Assembly: GCA_014381165.1 (NCBI GenBank)
Contig: JACMIM010000423.1
Span: 1-12,730 of the forward strand
Origin: Roseiflexaceae bacterium
GTDB taxonomy: Bacteria > Chloroflexota > Chloroflexia > Chloroflexales > Roseiflexaceae
DNA length: 12,730 bases
Direction of reading: 5' to 3'
Part shown: piece by piece, positions 6,067-12,730 of the stretch
Numbering within the stretch: the first letter of the stretch is position 1
Layout of the letters: the number at the start of each line of letters is the position of its first letter
The notes under the pieces: model-generated
What the model was told of the DNA's origin: nothing
Databases searched by the model: none
Seen by the model: the letters and a program-made list of their open reading frames with translations, nothing else
Made by a program: the position numbers and the translations under genes

Positions 6067-6109
6067 CCTTGTGACATGGGCATTTGGTTATCGTGTCATT
6101 TTTTCAAGG
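6067..6109 (+). promoter_or_regulatory. Possible hairpin covering the E1-alpha ribosome binding site
   Basis: Directly after the M20 stop codon, CCTTG (6067-6071) is complementary to CAAGG (6105-6109), which overlaps the AAGGA Shine-Dalgarno. The adjacent TGACA (6072-6076) is complementary to TGTCA (6094-6098). TGTCA is followed by six Ts, so the inner stem alone would look like a weak intrinsic terminator. The two parts together would form one 10-bp stem with a 6-nt bulge. The stems are short, so chance is possible. Confidence 0.35.
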
Positions 6110-6116
6110 ACAAGAC

Positions 6117-7100
6117 ATGCACATAAACACGGTTTCGAGCGAAAAAACACTTGATCTGTACACTCGCATGCTGCGCATCCGCCGTTTCGAGGAGCAGGTC
6201 GGTACGCTGTTTGGGCAGGGCCAGTTGCCCGGCTTCGTCCATCTGTACGTCGGCGAGGAAGCGGTGGGCGCGGGGGTGTGCGCAGCGCTTCGCGACGACG
6301 ATTACATCGTCAGTACACACCGCGGACATGGGCATGTGCTGGCAAAGGGCGGCGACATGAACCGCATGATGGCCGAGCTGTTCGGCAAGGCCACCGGCTA
6401 TTGCAAGGGTAAAGGTGGCTCCATGCACATTGCCGATTTCAGCATTGGTATGCTGGGTGCGTGCGGGATCGTCGGTGGTGGCCTGCCGGTGGCGGTTGGC
6501 GCTGGACTAAGCGCCTGGTACCGTGGCACGGATCAAGTTTCGGTTTCGTTCTTTGGCGATGGCGCGGCGAACGAAGGCAGCTTCCACGAATCACTGAACA
6601 TGGCTTCGGCCATGAAGCTGCCGGTGATCTTTGTGTGCGAGAACAACCAGTACGGCGAGTTCACGCCCGCGATCAAGGCGATGAATATTCGCGATATTGC
6701 CGACCGCGCCGCTGGCTATGGCATTCCAGGCGTGATCGTGGATGGCACCGACGCGCTGGCGATGTACGAGGCCGCCGAGGCGGCAGTGGCGCGCGCCCGT
6801 TCCGGGCAGGGGCCGACCCTGATCGAGGCCAAGACCCACCGCAAAGGTGGCCACGCCGAGGGTGAAAAAGCGTTCCTTGGCGGTGGCGAATACCGTTTGC
6901 CGGAGGAGCTTATGGCGATGGAAGCCAATGACCCGATCGCCAAGCTCCACCGTATCGTCATGACGAGCAACCTGGTGGCCAGTGATGATCTAGAGGAATT
7001 AGACCAGCAGATCACGCAGGCGGTGGTCGATGCGGTTGCCTTCGCGCGTAGCAGCCCCGACCCGGCGCTCGAATCGCTGTATGAAGACATGTGGGCGTGA
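6117..7100 (+). CDS. TPP-dependent 2-oxo acid / acetoin dehydrogenase E1 alpha subunit
   Basis: The 327-residue protein is a standard-length E1-alpha (PDH E1-alpha / AcoA type). It shows YTRMLRIRRFEE near 15-26, GFVHLYVGEEAVGAG near 39-53, THRGHG at 67-72 (active-site histidines), KGGSMHI near 99-105, and the TPP/magnesium motif starting GDGAANEG (147-154) and ending ENNQY (175-179). The late loop reads THRKGGHAEG rather than YRxHGHSxxD. In known enzymes it forms an alpha2-beta2 heterotetramer that decarboxylates a 2-oxo acid or cleaves acetoin and passes the acyl group to E2 lipoamide. The start is ATG 6117 with AAGGA 6 nt upstream; an in-frame GTG-type start further up has no such site. It lies 50 nt after the M20 gene. 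No E1-beta, E2 or E3 follows: the next gene is an ABC binding protein. Confidence 0.93.
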   Translation: MHINTVSSEKTLDLYTRMLRIRRFEEQVGTLFGQGQLPGFVHLYVGEEAVGAGVCAALRDDDYIVSTHRGHGHVLAKGGDMNRMMAELFGKATGYCKGKGGSMHIADFSIGMLGACGIVGGGLPVAVGAGLSAWYRGTDQVSVSFFGDGAANEGSFHESLNMASAMKLPVIFVCENNQYGEFTPAIKAMNIRDIADRAAGYGIPGVIVDGTDALAMYEAAEAAVARARSGQGPTLIEAKTHRKGGHAEGEKAFLGGGEYRLPEELMAMEANDPIAKLHRIVMTSNLVASDDLEELDQQITQAVVDAVAFARSSPDPALESLYEDMWA

Positions 7101-7108
7101 TAAAAAGA

Positions 7109-7185
7109 GCCTCACGCAAAGTCGCGAAGATCGCAACGGGGCAGTACGTTTGTACAACTTTGCCTCTTGACGGCTTTGCGCGAAA
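7109..7185. repeat. Inverted pair of leader repeats between E1-alpha and the ABC operon
   Basis: The 209-nt gap 7101-7309 holds a minus-orientation copy (7109-7136, revcomp TTGCGATCTTCGCGACTTTG and on) and a plus-orientation copy (7159-7185, containing GACGGCTTTGCGCGAAA). Segments 7112-7124 and 7171-7183 pair at 12 of 13 positions, including one G-T. A small GTAC-GTTT-GTAC hairpin (7144-7155) lies in the loop. There is no T-run downstream. The remaining 120 nt before the next gene show no recognised element; TTGACG at 7167-7172 could be a -35 box but lacks a convincing -10. Confidence 0.5.
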
Positions 7186-7309
7186 CATTCAGTAGCTTCG
7201 TGGCAGGTTCTAACTTGCTTCTCTTTCCACCTTCGGTAACTTGTGCAGTGTTGCACCCGACGCTGTGATGCGCATACGGTACCAGATGGCCTACAGAAAG
7301 GGAAGTCCC

Positions 7310-9052
7310 ATGGCAGAAGACAATCGGACGCTCGAACCGCTGGCAGCGAACCGGCTGACCCGCCGCCAGTTCCTTTGGACGGTCGCCGGGGCGGCTTCGG
7401 CTTCCATCTTGGCCGCATGTAGCAGTGCGCCCGCCACAACCGCACCAACATCGGCTCCGGCAGGGGCAACCGCCGCTGCTGGTGCAACTGCTGCGCCCGC
7501 CGCCGCCGCGCCACCGCCTGCTACGCCGCTGCCCACCGGAGTTGTCGCGGCAGTCACAGGCAACACTGGTGGCACGCTGGTGTTCGCCGCCGAGTCGGTC
7601 GGCGAATCGCTGGAGCCGGGGTTGTGGAACGGCTTCGGCAGCAGCAACATCCTCGACAACGTGTACGATCACCTGACCCGCCCCGGCGTCAACTGGACCG
7701 ATCCGCCGCGTCCGGCGCTGGCCGAAACGTGGGAGATTTCGCCGGACGGGAAGACCTACAGCTTTACACTGCGCCAGGGTGTCAAATTCCACGATGGCAC
7801 CGACCTGACTGCCGATGCCGTCGTTCGCAGCCTGACGCGCATGACCAACGAGCAGGACACGAGCTACGTCAAGGGCATGTACATGAACGCCGAGTACGGC
7901 CAAGCGAACTGGGAGAGCATGACCGCGCTCGACGCCATGAGCGTGCAGCTTGTGCTGAAAGAACCGGACGCGGCACAGCTTTACCGCCTGTTCCATCCTG
8001 CTTCCGCGATTATGAGCGTGCAGGCGATGGACACGTTTGGCGCTGATGTTGGCACCAACGCGGTTGGAACCGGGCCATTCAAGATCGAGCGGTTTGTGTC
8101 AGGGCAGGAGGCGACGCTTGTAGCCTTCGAGCAATACTGGGATGGCGGCAGGCCGCCGCTGGACACCGTCGTGGTGCGTGGGTACGCCGACGAAGGCTCG
8201 ATGCTGGCAGCGCTTGAATCGAGCGAAGTCAACTTTGCGCCATACCCGCCCGCCTCGTCGATTGAGCGACTAGGCAGCGATGCGAAGTTCAGGGTCGAGC
8301 CGGGGCCGCCACTTGTGACGCTATTTCTGGGGCTCAACCAGCTGCAAGCGCCGATGGACAACCAGGATGTGCGGCTGGCGATCAACTATGCGGTCAACCG
8401 CCAGAATCTGATCGATGGCGTGCTCTATGGTTTGGGCGAAACTCCTTCAACGCTGATCAGCCCGGTCGAGCTTGGTTTCTATGAGCCGGGCCGCCAGATT
8501 AGCACGCAGGACATTGCCAAGGCACAGGAGCATGTCGCCAAATCGGGCCTGCCGACGCCGATCGAGATTACGTTCTCGTTTGAAAACAACCGCTTTTGGC
8601 CGCTGATGGCCGAACTGATCAAAAGCGATCTGGAGGCGGTCGGCTTCAGGATCACACTAGAGAAGCTCGAAGCGGGCGCATACAGTAACAAGGTCTTTTC
8701 CGGTAACAGCCAACTCAACATGAACCAGCGTTCGCTGTGGGTGCCCGACCCCGACAACAAGGTTCGGCTGCTGCACTCGTCGCAGGGCGGCGCGCAGTTC
8801 GAAACCGGCGTGGCCGAGACGGACTGGGGCAAGGAGATCTCAGTATTGATCGACCAGGGCCGCTCGGAAAGCGACTCCACCAAGCGGGTCGAAATCTACA
8901 CGCTGATTCAGCAGAAGATTCTTGAGGAAATGCCCTACGTGACGCTGGCCTATTACAAGAAGCCAATCGTCGTCGCGCAGAATGTGGTCGTTTCGCCGCC
9001 GTCGGCGGTTTCGTCCGAGCGCATTTTTCTCCACAAGGTTTCGCTTGCGTGA
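7310..9052 (+). CDS. ABC transporter substrate-binding lipoprotein (SBP family 5, Opp/Dpp type)
   Basis: The 580-residue protein begins with a twin-arginine signal (TRRQFL, 17-22), a hydrophobic stretch and a lipobox LAAC ending at C37. It is therefore predicted to be exported by Tat and anchored by a lipid. A low-complexity Ala/Pro/Thr linker (about 38-85) follows, as is common in Chloroflexota lipoproteins. The rest is a family-5 extracellular solute-binding protein: EPGLWNGFGSSNILDNVYDH early, a LAETWEISPDGKTYSFTLRQ segment (the typical W-x-x-S-D-G-x-x-Y-x-F-x-L-R motif), VKFHDGTDLTADAVV, and NAVGTGPFKIERF. These proteins capture peptides, opines, sugars or nickel outside the membrane. ATG 7310 is chosen for the AAAGGGAAG box upstream; earlier in-frame starts lack one. 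It is followed at 31 nt by two permease genes that complete the membrane part of the importer. The ligand is not predictable. Confidence 0.95.
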   Translation: MAEDNRTLEPLAANRLTRRQFLWTVAGAASASILAACSSAPATTAPTSAPAGATAAAGATAAPAAAAPPPATPLPTGVVAAVTGNTGGTLVFAAESVGESLEPGLWNGFGSSNILDNVYDHLTRPGVNWTDPPRPALAETWEISPDGKTYSFTLRQGVKFHDGTDLTADAVVRSLTRMTNEQDTSYVKGMYMNAEYGQANWESMTALDAMSVQLVLKEPDAAQLYRLFHPASAIMSVQAMDTFGADVGTNAVGTGPFKIERFVSGQEATLVAFEQYWDGGRPPLDTVVVRGYADEGSMLAALESSEVNFAPYPPASSIERLGSDAKFRVEPGPPLVTLFLGLNQLQAPMDNQDVRLAINYAVNRQNLIDGVLYGLGETPSTLISPVELGFYEPGRQISTQDIAKAQEHVAKSGLPTPIEITFSFENNRFWPLMAELIKSDLEAVGFRITLEKLEAGAYSNKVFSGNSQLNMNQRSLWVPDPDNKVRLLHSSQGGAQFETGVAETDWGKEISVLIDQGRSESDSTKRVEIYTLIQQKILEEMPYVTLAYYKKPIVVAQNVVVSPPSAVSSERIFLHKVSLA

Positions 9053-9083
9053 GCTTGCCCATTTTCATGTGAGGGGGACGGAA

Positions 9084-9989
9084 ATGGCCGCAACGGTTTC
9101 ATCACAATCGAGTGGGGTTCAGCAAGCACGCGCCGCCCCAGCTGCATCTCGCTGGCTGCGGCGCGCGCTTAATCTGGCGCACCGCGACACCCTGGCATGC
9201 ATTGGTGCCCTGTTTCTGCTGGGCGTGTTTACAGGTGCCGCGTTTGCGCCAGTATTTTCACCCTACAACCCGACAACGCCGAACGTGCGCGAACGACTCG
9301 CGCTGCCCAGCCCCGCGCACCCGTTCGGCACCGATGAACTGGGCCGCGATCTGTTTGCACGCATCTTATACGGCGCACGCCCGATCCTTGCCACTGGGGT
9401 GCTGTCGGTATGCGTTGCGTTGCTGCTTGGCGGGGCGATTGGCACGGCAAGCGGCTATCGCGGTGGCTGGCTCGACAACGCGCTCATGCGGCTGATGGAC
9501 ATTGTGCTTAGCTTTCCAGCGATCCTGTTCGCAATCCTGATCGTCGCGGCGCTTGGCGCGGGGTTAGTAAATCTAATCATTGCAATTACATTTTCGCTCG
9601 TGCCGGTGTTTGCGCGGTTGACGCGCTCGTTTGTGTTGAGCCTGAATCACCAGGATTATGTGCTGGCCGCGCGAACCCTGGGTTGCGGCGATGGTGGTAT
9701 TGTTTGCCGCCATCTACTGCCGAACATGCTGCCGCTGCTGCTGGTGCAAACCACGGCGCTCCTGGCGACCGCCTTCAGTACGTCCGCCGCGTTGAGTTTT
9801 CTGGGGCTTGGCGTCGCGCCGCCCACGCCTGACTGGGGCATGATGGTGAGTGATGGCCAGCGGCTGGTGTTCGACGCGCCGCATGTGCCGTTCTTTCCCG
9901 GCCTGGTGATCGCGCTAACCGTGATGAGCGTCAACTTCGTTGGCGACGGCCTGCGCGACCATCTCGACCCAGCGCTACGGAACCGCTGA
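9084..9989 (+). CDS. Opp/Dpp-type ABC transporter permease (DppC/OppC-like)
   Basis: This 301-residue inner-membrane protein has an N-terminal cytoplasmic segment rich in Ala, Ser and Gln, a first membrane span near 36-56, the FGTDELGRDL motif (81-90) that is typical of the OppC/DppC subunit, and five further spans. The cytoplasmic EAA-type loop that contacts the ATPase is at about 201-227 (DYVLAARTLG ... LLPN). The end, VGDGLRDHLDPALRNR, matches the usual DxLRDxLDPR ending. The start is ATG 9084 with a strong GAGGGGGA site. The stop overlaps the next start as TGATG (9987-9991), so the two permeases are translationally coupled. The gene order binding protein - C-type - B-type is the reverse of the more usual B then C. 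Confidence 0.95.
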   Translation: MAATVSSQSSGVQQARAAPAASRWLRRALNLAHRDTLACIGALFLLGVFTGAAFAPVFSPYNPTTPNVRERLALPSPAHPFGTDELGRDLFARILYGARPILATGVLSVCVALLLGGAIGTASGYRGGWLDNALMRLMDIVLSFPAILFAILIVAALGAGLVNLIIAITFSLVPVFARLTRSFVLSLNHQDYVLAARTLGCGDGGIVCRHLLPNMLPLLLVQTTALLATAFSTSAALSFLGLGVAPPTPDWGMMVSDGQRLVFDAPHVPFFPGLVIALTVMSVNFVGDGLRDHLDPALRNR

Positions 9990-10990
9990 TGAAACACGTT
10001 CTCCAGCGCATTGTATGGCTGCCGCTCGTGCTGTGGGCGGTGGTGACGCTTACGTTTCTGGTGCTGCGGCTCGCGCCGGGCAATCCATTAGACGTGATCG
10101 CCGCGCGCGCAATCGAAACCGACCAGATCGAGCGCGTGCGGGCCGAATGGGGATTGGATCAACCGCTCTGGCGGCAATATCTGACCTTCCTTGGTGGCTT
10201 GGTGCAAGGCGACCTTGGCATTGCACTTAGCTCGGGCGTGCCGGTTTCGCGGCTGCTTGGCGAACGGATCGCGCCGACGATCGAGTTGGCCGTTTCGGCG
10301 CTGATCATCAGCACTGTGGTGGGCGTGGGCGCGGGCGTCATTTCTAGCATCACGCGCCAGCGCTGGGTCGATTACGGGGTGCGGGCATTCGCCGTTGTCG
10401 GCATGTCGGTGCCGTGGTTTTGGGTAGCGATCCTGCTGATCATTGTCTTTTCGGTGCGGCTTGGCTGGACGCCGGTCGGCGGGCGCATTACCGCCGGAAT
10501 GCCCTATACCACTCTCACGAACTTCATGCTCATCGACACGGTGTTGACCGGTAACTGGCCCGCGTTCTGGAGCTTTTTGCACCACCTGGCCCTGCCAGCG
10601 CTGGCGATTGGGTTGACTTCGGCGGGCTTTGTAGCGCGCATGACGCGGGCGGCCATGCTCGAAATCATGCGCGCCGATTACGTGCGTGCGGCGAGGGCGC
10701 GCGGCCTGTACGAGCGCCGGATCGTGATTGGTCACGCGTTGCGCAATGCGCTGCTACCAGTGCTGACGCTGCAAGGTTTGCAGTTCGGCGCGCTGCTTGG
10801 CGGCGCGGTGATTACCGAGATTGTGTTCGCGTGGCCTGGGGTTGGGCGTATGCTGCTGGATGGCATTCTGCGCCGCGATTACCCGATCGTGCAGGGCACA
10901 GTTATTTTTGTGGCGTTCTGTTACGTGCTGGTGAATCTCGCGGTCGATCTGCTCTACCACGTTGTCGATCCACGCTTGCGGCGGGCGTAG
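9989..10990 (+). CDS. Opp/Dpp-type ABC transporter permease (DppB/OppB-like)
   Basis: This 333-residue inner-membrane protein has the DppB/OppB pattern: a first span directly at the N-terminus (about 8-28), FLVLRLAPGNPLD just after it, GLDQPLWRQYLTFLGGLVQGDLG (about 55-77) in the periplasmic part, and five later spans. The EAA loop at about 229-257 reads ADYVRAARARGLYERRIVIG and is followed by RNALLP. It ends VVDPRLRRA, the usual family ending. It pairs with the upstream C-type permease to form the channel of the importer and starts by a 1-nt overlap with it. No ATP-binding subunit follows, so the importer is incomplete within the window and must borrow ATPases encoded further downstream or elsewhere. 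Confidence 0.95.
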   Translation: MKHVLQRIVWLPLVLWAVVTLTFLVLRLAPGNPLDVIAARAIETDQIERVRAEWGLDQPLWRQYLTFLGGLVQGDLGIALSSGVPVSRLLGERIAPTIELAVSALIISTVVGVGAGVISSITRQRWVDYGVRAFAVVGMSVPWFWVAILLIIVFSVRLGWTPVGGRITAGMPYTTLTNFMLIDTVLTGNWPAFWSFLHHLALPALAIGLTSAGFVARMTRAAMLEIMRADYVRAARARGLYERRIVIGHALRNALLPVLTLQGLQFGALLGGAVITEIVFAWPGVGRMLLDGILRRDYPIVQGTVIFVAFCYVLVNLAVDLLYHVVDPRLRRA

Positions 10991-11003
10991 CGCATAGGTC
11001 AAA

Positions 11004-11027
11004 GCGCCTTGGTATCTTGGTCGTAAC
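11004..11027 (+). repeat. Leader repeat upstream of the TIM-barrel gene
   Basis: GCGCCTTGGTATCTTGGTCG is a diverged copy of the tandem CTTNGNG leader type, in the 61-nt gap after the permease operon. It ends about 24 nt before the GTG start. Confidence 0.3.
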
Positions 11028-11051
11028 AAGCTGGCTGTCTGTGAGGAATGT

Positions 11052-11822
11052 GTGCGTTTCGCCTGCCTGACAACTATCGCGCCCGGCAGCACGCTTGCCG
11101 CGAAATGCGCGGCGATTGCCGAGGCCGGATGTACCGGAATCGAGACGATCGTCTTTCCCGATACGCCGCTGGAAGCATGGCAAGCCGAGGTGCGGCACGC
11201 GCTAGTGAGTGCAGAACTCGAACTCGCGGTAGTGATTGTCGGTGGGCTGAAGCTGTACGAAGCGGACGGGTTGGCCTGGGCGCGCGCGGCGTTGCAGGCA
11301 ATTGCCGAGCTTGGCGCGGCGGCACTAATAACGCCAGAGTACCGGGCGCAGGAGCCGCTGCCGCTGTTTCCGCCCTACCCGCCGCCACCCGCCGACGAGC
11401 AGGCGCAGGTCGAAACGGCGCTTGCGGAGCTTGGCGCGCTGGCTGTGGCGCGCAACATACCGCTGTTGCTGGAGCCGCTCACGCAGTTCGAAAGCCGCTT
11501 TTGGCGTGATGTTCCGACGGTGGCACGCATGTGTACGCGGCTGGCACATCCGCTTGCGCGGTTGGCACTGGACACGCACAACATGAACATGACCGAGGCG
11601 AACATCCAGAAAAGTATTGCCTATGCTGGTTCATTGGTCGGCCATGTTCATCTGGCCGACAACAACCGGCGGCTGCCGGGTGAAGGCCAGATTGATTTTG
11701 CGGGCCTGCTCGCGGCGTTGCAGGCAATTTCCTACGATGGGTGGTACAGCTTTGAGTGCGCGGTCGCGGGCAACTTTGTGACCCAAGTGCGAGCGGCGAT
11801 GCGCTACCTGCGCGGGTTGTAG
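11052..11822 (+). CDS. Xylose-isomerase-like TIM barrel protein (sugar phosphate isomerase/epimerase family)
   Basis: The 256-residue protein fits the AP-endonuclease-2/xylose-isomerase-like TIM barrel superfamily. Likely metal ligands follow the family order: E141 in LLLEPLTQFES, D174 in LALDTHNMNM, H200 in GHVHLADNNRRLPGEGQIDF (197-216), and E235 in WYSFECAV. The DTHNMNM and HVHLADNNR-PGxGxIDF patterns recall ketose 3-epimerase and hydroxypyruvate-isomerase-like enzymes, which shift carbonyl groups in sugars or small hydroxy acids. An unusual Pro-rich insert, PLPLFPPYPPPP, lies at 102-113. The start is GTG 11052 with GAGGA 4 nt upstream, a slightly short spacing. An ATG at 11048 is in another frame. 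It follows the permeases by 61 nt and precedes the P450 by 88 nt. Substrate unknown. Confidence 0.88.
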   Translation: MRFACLTTIAPGSTLAAKCAAIAEAGCTGIETIVFPDTPLEAWQAEVRHALVSAELELAVVIVGGLKLYEADGLAWARAALQAIAELGAAALITPEYRAQEPLPLFPPYPPPPADEQAQVETALAELGALAVARNIPLLLEPLTQFESRFWRDVPTVARMCTRLAHPLARLALDTHNMNMTEANIQKSIAYAGSLVGHVHLADNNRRLPGEGQIDFAGLLAALQAISYDGWYSFECAVAGNFVTQVRAAMRYLRGL

Positions 11823-11850
11823 GAGCGAAGAACGATTTCAGGCGACGGCC

Positions 11851-11880
11851 TTTTGGCGAGCGTTGCGGCCTTGCGTGAGC
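11851..11880 (+). repeat. Leader repeat upstream of the P450 gene
   Basis: CGTTGCGGCCTTGCGTGAGC is a close match to the leader motif. It lies in the 88-nt gap and ends 30 nt before the ATG. Confidence 0.45.
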
Positions 11881-11910
11881 CTAGTCGTCCCATTGGAAGA
11901 AAGATTGACT

Positions 11911-12730
11911 ATGGAACGATATAACCCTTTCGATCCGTCGGTGCTGCCTGACCCGTACCCGCACTACCAGCGCCTGCGCGAAGCTGACCCGGTTCACTGG
12001 GGAACGCCCGGCGACCTCGATCGCGATGGGACGTGGTATTTGTTTCGCCACGCCGAGGTGCTGTTGGCGCTGAAAGACCCGCGTTTTGGCCGCGAGCTTG
12101 GGCGGGTGCTGCCGCCTGCGGAGCTACCAACCGTGCCGGAGGCGCACCGACCACTGGCCGAGATGAGCCAGCACTGGATGATCATCCGCGATCCGCCGAC
12201 CCACACGCGGCTGCGGGCGCTTGTCACCAAGGCGTTTACGCCGCGCATGATCGAGCGGATTGCGCCGCGCATCGCCGTTCACGCCAAGGCACTGTTGGAC
12301 GCGAAGCTGCCGACCGGGCGGATCGATCTGGTCGACGACTACGCTCGCCCGCTGCCAGTGCTGGTAATCGCCGAGATCCTTGGCATCCCGCCCGAAGATT
12401 TCCGGCTGTTTTTGCCCTGGTCGATTGCGCTAGCGACGACGATCGATTTACGCCAGACCGAAGACGTGCGCCAGCGCGGCACGCAGGCCATGGTCGAGCT
12501 GTGTGACTACCTACGCGGAATCATCGCGCTGCGCCGCCGTGCGCCACGCGAAGACTTGATCAGCGGGTTGCTAGAGGCCGAGGATCAGGGCCGCAAGCTC
12601 AACGAGGCCGAGGTGCTGGGCATGATCACGATGCTGCTGACGGCGGGCAACGATCCGACGATGCACCTGATCAGCAACGCCGTGCTGACGCTGCTGCGCC
12701 ACCCCGACCAACTGGCGCGGCTGCGGGCCG
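11911..12730 (+). CDS. Cytochrome P450, N-terminal two thirds (cut by window end)
   Basis: The open frame from ATG 11911 runs off the right edge (273 residues visible). It is a soluble bacterial class-I P450: NPFDPSVLPDPYPHYQRLRE at the N-terminus, WYLFRHAEVLLALKDPRF (42-59), and RDPPTHTRLRALVTKAFTPR (93-112), whose His and Arg usually contact the haem propionates. The I-helix starts near 232. The I-helix oxygen-activation motif normally reads AGxDTT or AGxETT; here it is AGNDPT (245-250), so the conserved threonine is Pro249. The ExxR helix and the haem-binding Cys would lie beyond the window. P450s hydroxylate or otherwise oxidise a substrate using electrons from ferredoxin; no redox partner is visible. 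GGAAGAAAG upstream serves as the ribosome site. The family call is very secure, the substrate unknown. Confidence 0.95.
   Translation, partial: MERYNPFDPSVLPDPYPHYQRLREADPVHWGTPGDLDRDGTWYLFRHAEVLLALKDPRFGRELGRVLPPAELPTVPEAHRPLAEMSQHWMIIRDPPTHTRLRALVTKAFTPRMIERIAPRIAVHAKALLDAKLPTGRIDLVDDYARPLPVLVIAEILGIPPEDFRLFLPWSIALATTIDLRQTEDVRQRGTQAMVELCDYLRGIIALRRRAPREDLISGLLEAEDQGRKLNEAEVLGMITMLLTAGNDPTMHLISNAVLTLLRHPDQLARLRA

Noticed and set aside
5148..6074. Plus-strand frame of 308 codons overlapping the M20 gene
   Set aside because: It is a shifted frame of the M20 gene, with an Arg/Ala-rich translation and no motif. The M20 frame carries the family signatures.
7167..7195. Sigma-70-type promoter with TTGACG as -35
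   Set aside because: At 16-18 nt spacing the -10 candidates (TCAGTA, CAGTAG, AGTAGC) match TATAAT poorly, and TTGACG falls inside the repeat motif.
7421..7560. Ala/Pro/Thr low-complexity stretch as a frameshift or assembly artefact
   Set aside because: Such linkers after the lipobox are usual in exported lipoproteins of this kind, and the frame continues without break into the binding domain.

Overview
The window is about 60% GC and looks like a chromosomal stretch from a Chloroflexota-type bacterium (Roseiflexus/Herpetosiphon/Kouleothrix-like). This is an inference. It rests on the Tat-type substrate-binding lipoprotein with a long Ala/Pro/Thr linker after the lipobox, on the GGGGGTT...GCAGCCCC...AACCCCC intergenic repeat, and on the repeated CTTTGCG-type leader sequences, all of which I associate with that phylum. 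No rRNA, tRNA or CRISPR array was seen.

Layout. Positions 1-1430 carry two leftward genes: the 5' end of a protein resembling class-V aminotransferases/cysteine desulfurases (cut by the window edge) and, upstream of it, an amino-acid-transporter-like membrane protein. Positions 1431-1801 are a divergent intergenic region. It holds a MITE-like element with TAGGAGTTACGCA termini, two covarying hairpins and a degenerate second copy of the element's right half. From 1802 to the right edge every gene reads rightward: creatininase-family amidohydrolase, SDR oxidoreductase, second SDR (catalytic Ser replaced), RidA/YjgF-family protein, M20-family peptidase/deacylase homologue (several metal ligands replaced), TPP-dependent dehydrogenase E1-alpha, an Opp/Dpp-type ABC importer (binding lipoprotein and two permeases, no ATPase), a xylose-isomerase-like TIM barrel protein, and a cytochrome P450 cut by the window end.

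How they may work together. The rightward set resembles an uptake-and-catabolism cluster for an organic nitrogen compound. The ABC importer would bring in a peptide- or opine-like solute. The creatininase-fold and M20 proteins would act on C-N (amide) bonds, the SDRs on alcohol/carbonyl groups, RidA on reactive enamine/imine intermediates, and E1-alpha on a 2-oxo acid. The P450 and TIM barrel protein would add oxidation and isomerisation. The substrate cannot be read from the sequence. The E1-beta/E2 partners and the ABC ATPases are not in the window.

Most intergenic gaps contain a degenerate motif related to TTGCGGCTTTGCGTGAG close upstream of the start codon. Several gaps can also fold into hairpins. 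The most unusual signals are the MITE/hairpin cluster, this recurring leader motif, and the replaced active-site residues in SDR2, the M20 homologue and the P450.
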